This document shows positions 12,401 to 24,110 of a stretch of DNA of 64,000 bases, in pieces. The stretch is from Impatiens glandulifera. Lineage: Eukaryota > Streptophyta > Magnoliopsida > Ericales > Balsaminaceae. The notes beneath the pieces were generated by a model. That model made no database searches. It had not been told where the DNA came from and saw only the letters and a program-made list of their open reading frames with translations. The stretch is taken from positions 28,785,905 to 28,849,904 of the forward strand of contig NC_061866.1 of assembly GCF_907164915.1 (NCBI RefSeq). The letters are read 5' to 3'. Each line of letters starts with the position of its first letter. The first letter of the stretch is position 1. A program made the translations under genes and the position numbers.

Positions 12401-12644
12401 AAGAGTCACCAATTTTCTACAACAACACCACTACTGTGACAATAACATACAACCGATGTTGCACTCTCAGACTAAGCATATAGAAATCAAACACCATTTC
12501 ATCTAGGAGCATGTCTGTTATAACTATATTCGCCTAGAATATGTCTCAACAGATCAACAAGTGAAAAACGTTTTTACGAAGCCACTCTCCGAGACTAAGT
12601 TTTCTCACTTTAGAAATATTTTAGGGCTTGTTGATCTCAATTAA
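9480..12644 (+). pseudogene. copia pol pseudogene of A2 (PR-IN-RT-RH)
   Basis: Domain order is protease (W-Y-L-E-S-G-C near 9570), GAG-pre-integrase ([10 protein letters not shown] near 9928), integrase core (SDRGTEF near 10315), RT from about 11185, and RNase H to the stop at 12642-12644. The polymerase motif reads FVDD rather than YVDD near 11710. A 37-bp deletion near 11415 removes residues corresponding to the P-V-A-R-I-E-A segment of B1 and shifts the frame; A3 has the same deletion. Many stops occur elsewhere. The integrase-to-RT linker contains a short duplication of cgcggggccatctaat near 10976 and 11000. Confidence 0.9.
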
Positions 12645-12659
12645 TTTGCTAACTGAACA

Positions 12660-13418
12660 TGCATAAATTGAGGAGGAATTTGTTGTTTAAAATGACTGGA
12701 CAGACGTGTGTAGACGGAGGTCTAAATCGATCTAATGAGATCAGTTGTCTAAAGAAGCTATGTACTTAGACGAATCTTTTCTTAAGAAACTTACGTCTTA
12801 GGTTTGGTTAGGCGTCTAGGTGTAAGATAGACATCTGAAGCGTCTATAGATGAGCATGGTTAAACGCTGTCTAAACAAACGCATGTTAGATGTTTGTAGA
12901 CACACGTAGTTAGACGCTGTCTAAATTAGATGTCTACCTAACTTAGACTTAAGGAATTCGGATGGCATTTTAGACGTCTAACTACGTGTACCTTTGGATA
13001 TTTTATCTTCAGACGAGTGGGACAGTTGTCTATCGTCTCACGAGCTGTCCATGTACTTTTTTCACCCAAAATTGAAAAGTCAGATCTTGAATAACTTGAA
13101 CATACGTGTCTTTCAAAGTTAAAAATATGACTAATATATCTGAAAGGTCTCTTCTTTTCATCTTCTAAAATATGATTTATTTTATGATGGTTTTTAATTG
13201 ACGTCTTTTATTTATGATTTTATTGGGAATGCGTTTTAATAGTGACTTTCATAGTCATGTATCATTCATACTCTATAAAGAGTAACTAACTCATCTAAAC
13301 AGGCTTACTATCTTCATTGTGATTTTGAATATTTGTTTTCTCTCTCTAAGAAAAACCATTGTGATTCTTATGTGTTTAAACCCTTTAGCACTCCTAATAC
13401 TCGTTCTTAATTCAATAA
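12660..13418 (+). promoter_or_regulatory. Internal promoter and leader region of the A2 accessory ORF
   Basis: This is non-coding sequence between pol and the accessory ORF. Many scattered GTCTAA/TTAGAC motifs, the same hexamer that fills the LTR minisatellite, lie at about 12720-13010. A TATAAAG box is at 13274-13280, about 140 bases before the ATG at 13419. The same arrangement is in A3. An independent start of transcription is inferred from layout, not shown. Confidence 0.55.
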
Positions 13419-14080
13419 ATGGGCTCTCTTGCACCATCTACTCTTCAAGTGAACTTCGATTTTGTGTCGTCTTTGGTGATTCCAAAAATGGTCACATTGT
13501 TTGAAACTCTTAAAGCGTCGGGCTTGGAAAATTTTCTAGGGGCTCCTACCATCATTCAAGAACTAGAGGTTCGTGAATTCTATAGGTCTGCAAGGATAAT
13601 CGACAATAAGTTTATCCTGGAAGAATTTAATGGAGAAAATGTCTACTTCAGTGAGGAAACTTTCGCTCTATTCTTCAGCCTCCAATCGGAATGGTTATCT
13701 GAGTTTCCCACCTCTTCTGATGAGGTCTTATATGAGATGAGGCTTATCTTCTTTGATATATCTTTTCAAGGGAATCTTTTCCCTATCGATACTCACGGAC
13801 TGAAGCATTCTCTAAAAGTTGAGTTCTCCATCCTCAATGTATCATCTCTAAGTCCCTCTTGGCTAAAGGTACTTCTAATTCCTACTACAAAAAGGTATTT
13901 GAGATAATGGCTGCTATCACCAGGGGAGCAACAATCAACTGGTCAAAAATCCTCTTCAAAAACATGGTGGAGATGATCTCTTCCACAAGGAAGCCATCTA
14001 AGTATGTTGCCCCACTCAACATGCTGCTTTGTTTTCTCCTTTCAAATATTGGACATGGGGTCCTCATTAAGTCTTTCTAG
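13419..14080 (+). pseudogene. Accessory ORF (aORF2-type) of A2, frameshifted
   Basis: The start at 13419 gives 140 or so residues in frame. The frame then shifts near 13850 and continues to 14080, carrying the conserved segment F-E-I-M-A-A-I-T-R-G with I-N-W-S. The layout matches aORF2 of B2 and C: a VNFDF start, a G-L-E-N-F-L segment, an EFYRSA helix, an FALFF segment followed by a phrase ending EFPT, then the NWS motif. A third frame stays open beyond 14080 to about 14180 (basic, R/L-rich), so the ancestral protein was longer. No function is known to me. Confidence 0.75.
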
Positions 14081-14447
14081 AGTCTTGGACTATCAAAGAG
14101 CAATTGACTATGTTCTTAGGGTAGGAAGACTAAAGCTTAAGAGAAGAAATCGGACGCTTCAAAGAGCTCAAAAAGCATATTAGGACTCCTTCCTTCCCGG
14201 TGATGTCAAAATGGGAAAAGAAGTGGCCTGATGTCCAGGGGGAAGATTAGGAAAAAAGATCCTTCATCAAGAATAGAGGTGGATAGAAAAGACCTAGTTT
14301 AGGAAAGACCCGACTTTTGTTATTTATGGGGAATCTTTGCTAGAATGTAAAATCGAATCATTCCTGGTTTTTGTTAATATAAAAACTTTTGTTGTTTAGG
14401 GATACGTTCTTTTTCCTAATCTTTCAACTAAGTTTTATCATCATAAA

Positions 14448-14459
14448 AAATGGAGTAAT
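14448..14459 (+). other. Polypurine tract before the A2 3' LTR
   Basis: The purine-rich run AAAAAATGGAG directly precedes the 3' LTR; the A3 equivalent is AAAAAGGGAG. It would prime plus-strand synthesis. Confidence 0.55.
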
Positions 14460-15987
14460 TGTTGAGTCAAATCAAATTTATTAAAATAAACTAAGAAAAT
14501 AAGTTTATTCAATGCTGACATTATTTTGATGACTAAGTAATCTATTTGTTATATGCAGGCACAAATCTAAAAGACATTGCTACTTCAAACGCGGTCTAAA
14601 GTAGGCTATTTTGGATGTCTTACGTAGTTAGACAAGGACGTCTAACTCCTTTAGACGCGGTCTAAATGGAAACGTAGTTAGATGAGGACGTCTAACTCTT
14701 TTAGACGCGGTCTAAAGGGAAGCATAGTTAGACGAGGTTGTCTAACTCCTTTAGATGCGGTCTAAAGAGAAGTGTAGTTAGACGAGGTCGTCTTACTCCT
14801 TTAGACGCGGTCTAAAGGGAAGAGTGGTTAGATGAGGTCGTCTAACTACTTTAGACGCGGTCTAAAAGAAAACGTAGTTAGACAAGGATGTCTAACTCCT
14901 TTAGACACAGTCTAAAAGGAAGTGTAGTTAGACAAGGATGTCTAACTCCTTTTGATCTAAAGGGAAGCATAGTTAGACGAGGACGTCTAACTCCTTTAGA
15001 TGCGGTCTAAAGGGAAGCGTAGTTAGACGAGGACGTCTTACTCCTTTACACGCGGTCTAAAGGGAAGCGTAGTTAGATGAGGACATCTAACTCCATTAGA
15101 CGTGGTCTAAAGGGAAGCGTAGTTAGACGAGGACATCTAACTCCTTTAGACTCGGTCTAAAGAGGAACGTCTGATGCATTACTTTAGCAGCCATTTGAAG
15201 AAAACATCCGTCCAACCACGTTCCCTCAGTTGTCTGATCCTCCTACCTTCAGTAATCTGACAAGCCAACTGACTCTATCTAATTAATGAATGCCACGTAC
15301 GCAGATATTTCTCAATTGCATTTCTAGTACAAGATAAGATCAGAGGATATTCGGCGCATTCCCTGTTCGGTACGGCCACGATCCAAATACTCAGAGTCTG
15401 TTGTACTGTCGTACTCTATGAGGCCATCCAACGGACATATTCCACGTGTCCATAAAGAATATTCGACCATTGGTGTACTTCAACTATGAATAGAAGCCCA
15501 AGAACAACGGTCGGACAACTGATAAACCAACTGACTTTCTGATTCATACAATTCTCTCAAGAAAAAATAATTTACTGTCAAGTTGTTATTATATTGTAAT
15601 ATTGTATTTTCTGTGATAAACTTTAGTGTTGTAAGTTGAACATAGGTTGTTCTGTTCAATAGAGAGTTGGCTAGTTCATGAGTTATATCTAATTCAAAGT
15701 CTTAGTGGATATCCTTCCGGTTGTGCAAGAAGAATTGATGTAGGAGTTTTATCTCCGAACATTCATAAAATTCTCTGTGTTCTTTACTTTCTGCAATTTG
15801 AATTCATTTATGTAAAGATTCAAATCCAACAAACAATTCCGCACTTGAATCCGCTTCAAGAGTTTGTGAAGATTTGCGTAGAATAGAAATAGATACTAAT
15901 CCCTCACATGATTATTATCGAATTATTTATCGTAAGATATTAACAATAGTCAGACCCTAGTCTCTATTGGCAACATCGATCCTAACA
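14460..15987 (+). repeat. 3' LTR of copia A2
   Basis: TGTTGAGTC at 14460 to CCTAACA at 15987, 1528 bp, followed by TAGTG. The TATA box position reads TATGAATA near 15485, as in the A3 3' LTR, whereas all three 5' LTRs have TATAAATA. The end is CA here and TA in the 5' LTRs. Confidence 0.93.
14587..15166 (+). repeat. 50-bp minisatellite in the A2 3' LTR
   Basis: About eleven to twelve imperfect units of the TTAGAC/GTCTAA repeat described for the other A LTRs, with one shortened unit near 14950. Confidence 0.9.
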
Positions 15988-16260
15988 TAGTGTCTAATTG
16001 AAAATTATGATATAAGAATGAATAACAACTGATTAAGAAATATAAGAGAAATGAATTTATCTTTGTAGGAGAGTAGCAATTACTTGTTATTGGAAGAGGA
16101 AGAGTTTTTCTTAAAAATCATAGACTTACATGGTAATCATTTTCAGTTGGCTCGAGAGAAGGAGAAGAGATAAAGATCTTGTAATTATTTTGGGTTTTGA
16201 ATTGGTTGTTTAAGAGAGAGAGCTCTATTAGGTTGTTTCTTGTTGCTGTGTCAAGTGGAA
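15988..16260. other. Right host flank of A2
   Basis: It begins with the target-site bases TAGTG. The first 60 or so bases match 40329-40391, the right flank of A3 up to the second gap. No gene is seen. Confidence 0.7.
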
Positions 16261-16261
16261 C

Positions 16262-17190
16262 AAAGCTTTAAGCTTCAAGTATCTGTGGGCATTAGAATGC
16301 AACCAGGAATCATTATGGATCAAATGGGTACACACGAGGTTTATGAAACAAGAAACCATTATCTCGACTTGTAGAATCAACGAAGGTATGAGCTGATCAT
16401 TCAAAAAAATTCTTAAACTGAGAAATGATATAGTAGATCTCTACGACATTCGGCTAGGGGACGATAAATGCACTATATTCTAGAATGACCCTTTGTTCGA
16501 AAACTAGCATATCATTCACAAGGAGGAGTTCAAGAATACCCGCATCAGAAGAGACTGTGTAGTGGTGTAAATCAGAAATATCAAAGACAAGAATTGGGAC
16601 TCGCTAATGAGAAAAGTTCCAAAAGAGCAGAGGATACTGGATCACATAAGCATCATACAACTTCACAACAGACCCAAAGTTCATGAATGGAAAGCCGAAG
16701 ACAATGGGAATCTGGTTTCAGAGAGAATATGAGAGATAACCCGGGAAAAAGAACATAAAGTAGATTAGGCTCCTCATGTATGGTCAACCAAGATTATTCT
16801 ACGACACCAGTTCATCCTATGGCCCGCCTTCTGGGAAAGACTCAACACTCGAGACCACATCAGTAAGTATATGAGCATCTTGGACGTGAACTGTATACTA
16901 TGCAACGTAAACGAGGGAAACCATCGATCACCTGTTTGAAAGTTGTAGTACCGCTATGGATCTATGGGATCGTTTTACAAAGAGTCTTGAGCTGATCAGT
17001 TTCCCGAACGAATGGAAAGAAATTAAGGAGATAATAGTACTCAAATCCAAAGGAAACAGATTAGCAACAAACGTATTGAAATGTGGCATATCCCACAGGA
17101 GCGTTGAAGAAATATGGAGAGAAATCATCTCAGATTGTGGCGCCCTCGTAGGAACATGGAGGAGAATTCCAAGCACGAAGCAGAACTGAA
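16262..17190 (+). pseudogene. LINE (L1-type) 3' fragment: RT C-terminal region and zf-RVT domain
   Basis: With stops and frameshifts the translation reads like the C-terminal part of plant LINE ORF2. ECNQESLWIKWV is near 16300. Past several stops, a W-P-A-F-W-E-R-L-N-T run is near 16820, then C-I-L-C-N-V-N-E-G, the Cys pair of the RT-associated zinc-binding domain, near 16895. A last open piece at 16956-17189 covers the end of the protein. The endonuclease and main RT parts are absent. Confidence 0.75.
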
Positions 17191-18147
17191 ATATATGTAG
17201 AAATTTGAATCTACCTTTTTATAGTAATCACTAGAATTGAATGCATTGTAATGAGATAACATGTTTACATTTTTAGATTTTTAGAGTTTATTCAGAAATT
17301 GTTACGAACTCAAAATCGTTATAGGCCTGTCTAGAATGATCCCGTAAAACTCGTGTTTTTTTTTTCCAATTTTGGAAATTTATAATTAAATGACGCTAAG
17401 TCGTTCTTTCCCCCTCCCCAAAAAAAGCAGTCTCATTAACAACCGTTAATGATGAGACTGCAAAATATCTTTGAGAATAATTAAAAGGATTAAATACATA
17501 ATTTCACTTCCTTTTCACCACTTGAAGAGATTGATAGTTTAGTTGGATCTTTTTTCAATCTCAACGGTATTATAGAGATTGCATATATTGAATAATATTT
17601 CAATATAATTATATTTTGATATTATTCAAAAATTATATTTCTATAATTAAATTAATATAAATTTATTTAATTATTCGCTTATAATTATTATATATATTTT
17701 AATTTATAAATGTTATTTCGGTATATTTCGATAAACAAAAATTTTATAAATCTTATACTTTAATGTATCAATAATTTCGGTATCGATACCATATCTTACA
17801 TTTTTTTAAGGCATTCCTTAAAATCGATATTTTCGATATATTGCAATACAATATTTTTGATATACCAATAATATCGATAATTTTTCCCACCCTAATCATG
17901 ACAAACAAATGATTCAATGCTGTTACACGAGTCATTCATAATTAATAAATGTTTGACATAAATTAATACTAAAACCAATTTGTTTGTAACATAATTTCCA
18001 TCAATACTTTGCTATATATATAGCAACATATTGAAACACTTGGCTAAATTCTTCATCTAAATCGATCATTATAAAAAAATTATATAATAAAATACTCATT
18101 TTCTAAATCAAATTGAATTTACTTAAAAATCCATCCATCTTTATCTC
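17190..18147. other. LINE 3' tail and AT-rich sequence, no gene seen
   Basis: A T-rich stretch after CTCGTG near 17350 resembles the 3' end of plant LINEs. Then comes AT-rich DNA with repeated GGTAT/CGATA-type words at 17700-17900 that recur near 19220 and 20420-20620, probably a decayed short transposon family. Confidence 0.4.
17427..17461. repeat. Hairpin-forming inverted repeat
   Basis: GCAGTCTCATTAA and its inverted partner ending in GAGACTGC, with a six-base loop and a three-base bulge (ATG) in the right arm. Confidence 0.7.
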
Positions 18148-18607
18148 TCAACATCGGAACTTCTCTCCACATGCAATCACACATTGCTCTACTTTATCTA
18201 CATCTGTAAACAAAAAACATATTAATAACAAGTACTCATTTGATCAACAGTTAAATAAATTTACAATGAGCTAATAAATAATTATAAACATAATTAAGAA
18301 TTTATGCAACTCTAGTACAATAATTAGTAATCAATAATATATAGGTTACTTTAATGAATTCAATGCATTTATCGACAGAATACTTAATATTGCAACCATC
18401 AACTACTTCCATTAGGGTTGGAGGTCTGGCTATAATACATTTTGGAATGCATAATGCACCACAAATAGCCATCTTTCTAGTGTTAGGAGTAACACACCAT
18501 ACTAAACAATTTTCAAGACAAGTACGAAAAGGCATTACATTTATAAGTTTATCTTCAGAAACATGTATCAAAATAAGTAAAAGTACCATTCTATTGAACA
18601 TTGTCAT
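18148..18607 (-). CDS. Small secreted cysteine-rich thionin-like protein, two exons (provisional)
   Basis: Exon 1 starts at the ATG at 18607. It encodes a short hydrophobic leader (residues 7-16, MVLLLILIHV), then Cys at 30, 34, 38, 49, 53 and 57 (spacing C-3-C-3-C-10-C-3-C-3-C), and more Cys at 72 and 81. This pattern, and a second short Cys-bearing exon, resemble dicot thionin-like peptides, which are secreted defence or signalling proteins. A polypyrimidine tract and CAG acceptor at 18204-18206 precede a possible exon 2 (18148-18203) with three Cys spaced C-3-C-5-C just before a stop. The donor is uncertain: the best-looking GT, near 18336, does not give the exon 2 frame that keeps these Cys, so the gene may use another donor or be damaged. 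This is the only host gene candidate in the window. Confidence 0.5.
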
Positions 18608-18699
18608 ATATCGGTCTTTCTTCCACTACTCTCACTATGTTACAATATATCTCACTATGTTGCAATATATGAAACAATTTATATGACTCTATGGGTAAA

Positions 18700-21600
18700 T
18701 GACTTAATTATATATAGTAGAATGAATGGTACTAAATTTCGTTTTTCTAAACTCTTTGAAAGGTATATAACCATGATATTAAATATATAATTTGACTAAT
18801 TTTGATATTCTTGATTTTTTTTTATAAATTCTTAATGATAAATATTTATAGTCATTAATTAAATAATCGAATTTAGCAATATTAAAAAAAAATAAGTTAC
18901 TTAATAAACAAAGGTTGACTCCATACATAAATCTCTTGACCATAAATCTTATAATGGTTAATTATAAAGTAAATTTTATATTGAGTAATATTAATGGTTA
19001 TGAGATATTATTAATATTTGTGAATTATTAAAAAAAAATATGAAATAGATTATGTTGGTCAAACACTTTCCAAATTAAAGAAAAATAACTTAGTATGTTG
19101 TCTTAGTATGTTGTCATGATGTCTAATTAATTATATTTGTCTAATATTTGTCTACTATGAAATCAAAAGATAAATTAATTATTCAAGCTAGTGAAATAAA
19201 AAATATAAAAAAACATAGTTTTGGTATCGGTACCAGGTACCAGATCTTACAAAAATTTTCGATATATTAAAAAAATTAATATTTTCGAGTAATTTTCCTC
19301 AAACATATTCCAACAATTATTAAAGTTAATAGTTTGAAAAATGAATGAAAATGTGGATTGTTATGGTAAATTATTATTTGAGTCTCAAACTTATGTTATT
19401 TTTATCACATGATATTCGAAATTTGAATTGTGTTATATATGCCTCAAACAATTACATTTACATAGACAAAATGTGTGTATTTATTCTAATATATCATTTT
19501 TTCTAATTAATTTGTTACAGTTTGTAATTAAAATATTTACATAAGAATTTTTTTAAATTAGTATTCTTTTGAGCTTTTTGAATTCTAGTTTGTCAGATGT
19601 GTTTTTGTGACTAAAAAATGTGTGATTTAAAGAAATATTTTAGAAATTTAAAAAATAGATAGACCTTTTATTGATTTTTCAAAAAAATTTATAACGATAT
19701 AACTTCGTTTACTATTTACTAATTTGGACATATTTTTTTTAAGTTAACTATTTTTTTAGATTCGCGATTTTTAATTTGTCAATTGCAGTTTAAATATTTT
19801 TTAAAATCTGTAATGTATTAAATAATTAAAAAATATTTAATAACAAAATAATTGTTATTTTCTAAATAAATGTCATAAATTAAATAAGAAAACAAATATT
19901 ACGTTAATGTAAAAATGTGCACACACATTTGTTTGTAAAAAATGACTCAAATAGTTATAATTATGAGAATTCGAATCGTATAATATGTAATTCAATGTAC
20001 GAACTCATTAATAAAAATGATTCAAATTTCGAGTTTAAATAGCCATTGTGTCGTTAAATTAATTGTTTGTATGCTCAAACTATTAGTTTAAATACTATTA
20101 GTGTTGCATTTTTTTTAACCAATGCAAGCATCATTTATGTATTTATTTTTTATAGATATTTAATTTCCTCATTCTTACACATACCCTCTTAGAAATGAAA
20201 TATACTTTAAACATATTTTTATTGACAAATAATTGTTGTCGAAAGATTGTGTTAGATAATCATTTGAATGGAATTCATTATTTGGTAGGAAATTAATAAA
20301 ATTTTAAACTGCTTGATCATATCACTTATAAAGCAATTATATTCCACGTTGCAATATTTAAACTGACATTTAATACAAATAATAACATTTCATGTTATAT
20401 ATAGAATCACCACTAGGTTGAATCGGTATAGTATATCTAAATATTTTATTCATACCTTATATCTTACCGAAAATTTTGGTATATAACAAATTCATATAAC
20501 CTTACATTGATTTCGATATATATAAATTTTGGTATCAAAAAAATCATACATTTACATTACCTTGATTTCGGTATACCTTAATTTCGGTACGGTATTAGTA
20601 TTATACCTTTGATACCTAAAAACATAATAACTTTAAAAAAAATCAATTTAATATAGTTAGTAAATAAACGTTTAAAAAACTAAAAAAAAGATATTTATCA
20701 TAAATTAAAATATTCGTTTTAAAATCTAACATTTGTAAAAACTAGCAAATATTAAAATTAAAGTTAGTTGAAAAATTAGAGTTAACAAAAAAAATAAACA
20801 TAAGTATAGTCTTTAAGTTAGACTAAAGTGAAGACGAGAAAGTGAAATTCAAAACGATTTTTAATAATATTTGTATCTACAAATTAGTTTTATAAATTGA
20901 TAATACAATTCAGGTTAACCACAATATCCATAATCCGACCCAAATATCCAATTACTCTCACATATATATCAAAATTAACCACAACTCTCGACCCACCAAT
21001 CCGAATATTTTTAAAATAAGTATCATGATATGATTTTTACGAAAAACTTGTTAACATTCACGTGTATATATAAATATATATATATATATTTATATATATA
21101 TATATAAATGATAAAACACTCTACCTGAATAGTCTAAAAATGACCATAAAACTTACCTTTTAAAAAAAAAATCATTCAAAACATATTTATACTATATAAA
21201 TAACACAAACATAATTTGTTACAATTTTCTTAACGTAAAAATATAATTACATCAAAATATTATTTAAATAAAATTTGAATATATTTAAATATAAAAATAA
21301 TAAAAAGTGTTTATTAACATAATAAATCAAAATAAATGATTATTTCCAAGATTTATATCAATTTTCCCCTTCTTTTTCTTCGAAATCTATAAAACATTCT
21401 AATAAAATGCAACAAATTATAATTTTACAATTATAAACTAGTTTAAATACGTTTTATAAAAAAATAATCATTCAAAAATATTATCTAAACAATCCAACAA
21501 TAATAATAAATTAAAATAATCAAAACCATATAAACACAAATTTCTAATAACTATAACCATTTAATATCGAATCTAAATAAATTCACAGCCAAATAAAATC

Positions 21601-23280
21601 TAATTCTAATAACCTAATTAATTTTAATTCATACACATTATAAATATTCCAAAACATTACATCATAAAATAAAAATTATTTTAAACTTAAAATAAATGGT
21701 CATTTTATATATAAAACAAACTTTTATATTAATATATTTTCTCATTAGATTAGATGATCCATTTTAGTTGACATGTCATTTTTTTACAATATTTATTTTA
21801 TTCAAATTATTATTTCAAGGACAAAATAAAATATCATTAATTTATTTTACTCAAATTATTATGTTATGACAAGATAAAAGAAAATTCATTTATTTTACTC
21901 AAATTATTAGGTTAGTAAAACATAAAAGAATCATTACAATAGAAATCATACTTTATTAACTTGGAGTTCTTAAACCTTAACAATTTGAATCAACCACTTT
22001 GTTATCTAACATATTTCAAATTGAGTATTAATTATTTTATTTAAAATTTTAAAATATGTAAGTATAACAAATTTTATTATTCAATTATAGTTACATTGAT
22101 CATTATTTCTATCAAATTTTAATTTTTAATGAAGAGATTACAATGTAAGATTACGTAGGATAAAGAGGTGACCAGATAGGATGAATAGATAATGAAGAAA
22201 ATGAGAGTGAAGAGAGAAAATCTCTTATAAATTTTATATCATATGATTTGTTATAATTAAATTAATAAATTTTATTCTATTTAATTTTTGAACTTAACAT
22301 TATAAATGAAAAATATAATTTTATATTATCATGTATAACCATAAATTTTATAAGATATTATATAATAATATTAAAATTAATATATAATTACAAATTTGAT
22401 AATAAACATATATATCGTATCTAATCCATTTTAAACCTTCTATAATAATGATTCACTCACTTATTATATAATATATTTTTTCTTTAATTAGTAATTCAAT
22501 TTTTTTCTCTTAAAAATTAACATTTATATATACACGTTTATTTATATATATATAGTCATTAAAATTATTAATAATTATTCACTCATATTTTTAATTATAT
22601 TTTTTTTTTTCGATTAACTCAGCATTCATTATATATAACTCCTATATTCATTATATATACCAATATATTTTATTTTATTATACATTTAAAATAATTTTTA
22701 AGAATATAATATCGATACTTATCAATAATATAGTGAAAATATCTTATTCATATATTTTTCTCTCATAATTAAATACAAATTATTTAACTTTAAATAAATT
22801 AGTTATCCCTTTTTAATATTAATGAATAGAATAATTTATTACTAATTAATTAAATAAATTAAATAAATTAATTCATATTAAAATATTATACTTACTAGGA
22901 ATTATATATAACACATGTCCTAAAAATTGGTTATCATTAATGTTTTAATTCTTAATTATTTATCTAACTCTTTATTATTTTGTTTAAACCTTTATAATTT
23001 TGTATACAATATTATGTTTCAATTTATATCTAGATTAAATTTCTAAGCTAATACAAATTACAAAGTCATGATTCATATATTATTTACATTCTTAAAATTA
23101 TGCATATTATGAATTTAAAACTGATATCCAACTTATATAAAATTAAATATATATATATATATATTAATTAGTTTTTATGTGTTTATATATTCTATTCTAT
23201 TATATGAATATATTTATTACAATAATAATTAGTCTTGTATATTTAGAAATGAAACAAATACTCTTTACATTCAATGTATT
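18700..23280. other. Long AT-rich intergenic stretch, no gene seen
   Basis: Very AT-rich DNA with poly-A/T runs and TA repeats (for example near 21070-21110 and 23147-23164). It has repeated cggtat and gatatat words at 19220-19260 and 20420-20620. No coding, RNA or structured element could be supported. Confidence 0.6.
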
Positions 23281-23690
23281 TTGTAGCGGCTCAAACCATG
23301 CATTGATAACTACCTCGTTGTTGGCTACCATTTTGTTTTCGAAGTCATGTTTTGTTTCTACTGGATCTTGAGTGTTTGATGTTAATATCCTCAGGAATTT
23401 GAGTCATACTTGCTAGAGTTTCTAGTGCATTAGCGAACCAATTCATGATCAACTCCTAAGAGCATGAGTGGATATCACACGTTCAAACTTGGCGATCAAT
23501 GTCAATGATATGGTTTCAAGTTCTCTCCCCTAACTTTTCAGTCACCTCGAGCCTAAGAGATCATCAAATTTGAATCACCCACAAGTTCTATTCGTTCAAC
23601 CAATTTCTCGTAAGCCAATTTCACCGTGGTCAAACATGCCTCGTATTCAGTTTCATTGTTTGTAACTAGATATTCAAGATTAATGATATA
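23280..23690 (-). pseudogene. Ty3/gypsy RNase H fragment
   Basis: On the minus strand the block T-N-N-E-T-E-Y-E-A-C (near 23660-23630) and G-D-S-N-L-M-I-S match the RNase H domain of plant Ty3/gypsy elements. Past stops and a frameshift the end of the domain is still readable, with A-L-E-T-L-A-S-M near 23400. It is degenerate and lacks the rest of pol. Confidence 0.75.
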
Positions 23691-23739
23691 CGACAGGAAG
23701 TATTTGAGACAATGTGAGGAGAAACCCATGCGATGATAG

Positions 23740-24110
23740 ACTATCTCCGAAGGGAAATGATGGGGAGGCTTGATGCGATGGAAGGTCGAATTGGGTGAAA
23801 TAGAGGGGAACTTAGAGCTGCAGCAGTTCATCGAATGAATGTTCCCAAGCCAACTCCATTAAAAGGCTCGAGGAGTGAAAAGGGAAGTTGAGGACTTCCT
23901 TTGGAACATGAAACGATATTTTCGGGGATCAAGCATACTTGATGATCGCACCAAGTTGCATACGACCCCTTTCTTCCTAATAGAGATGACATTATTATGG
24001 TGTCGAAGGCGTGAAATAGACACTAAAAGAGGTACATTGAGGATGGAAATATGGGAAGACTTCAAGACCTAATTCAAGCGCCATTTTTCCAAAGAGGCTT
24101 ACTTTGATGG
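23740..24110 (+). pseudogene. Ty3/gypsy gag fragment (Retrotrans_gag domain)
   Basis: The plus-strand translation has V-P-K-P-T-P-L-K-G, then E-V-E-D-F-L-W-N-M-K-R-Y-F, then an L-L-W-C-R-R-R stretch and E-I-W-E-D-F-K. This order is diagnostic of plant gypsy gag. There is a stop after F-K-T at 24070. It faces the opposite way to the neighbouring gypsy RNase H piece, so the locus is rearranged. Its right end meets the 3' end of the C accessory ORF at about 24090-24140. Confidence 0.8.

Larger units (their letters stand above)
6381..15987 (+). mobile_element. Ty1/copia retrotransposon copy A2 (5' LTR cut by gap)
   Basis: A copia element in the order partial 5' LTR, primer site, decayed gag, decayed pol, one accessory ORF, polypurine tract, 3' LTR. 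The right flank begins TAGTG, the same five bases that flank A3 on both sides, and at least 60 further flank bases match the A3 right flank. A2 and A3 share a gag nonsense codon, a 37-bp deletion in RT and a Glu in place of the protease Asp. They therefore descend from the same already damaged insertion. The element cannot be autonomous. Confidence 0.92.

Noticed and set aside
18354..18686. A plus-strand frame of 110 codons opposite the thionin-like gene
   Set aside because: It is antisense to the Cys-patterned exon, and it has no leader, domain or conservation signal that I can see.
18700..23280. A hidden gene or RNA gene in the long AT-rich stretch
   Set aside because: I found no tRNA-like fold, conserved motif or frame beyond what AT-rich sequence gives by chance.
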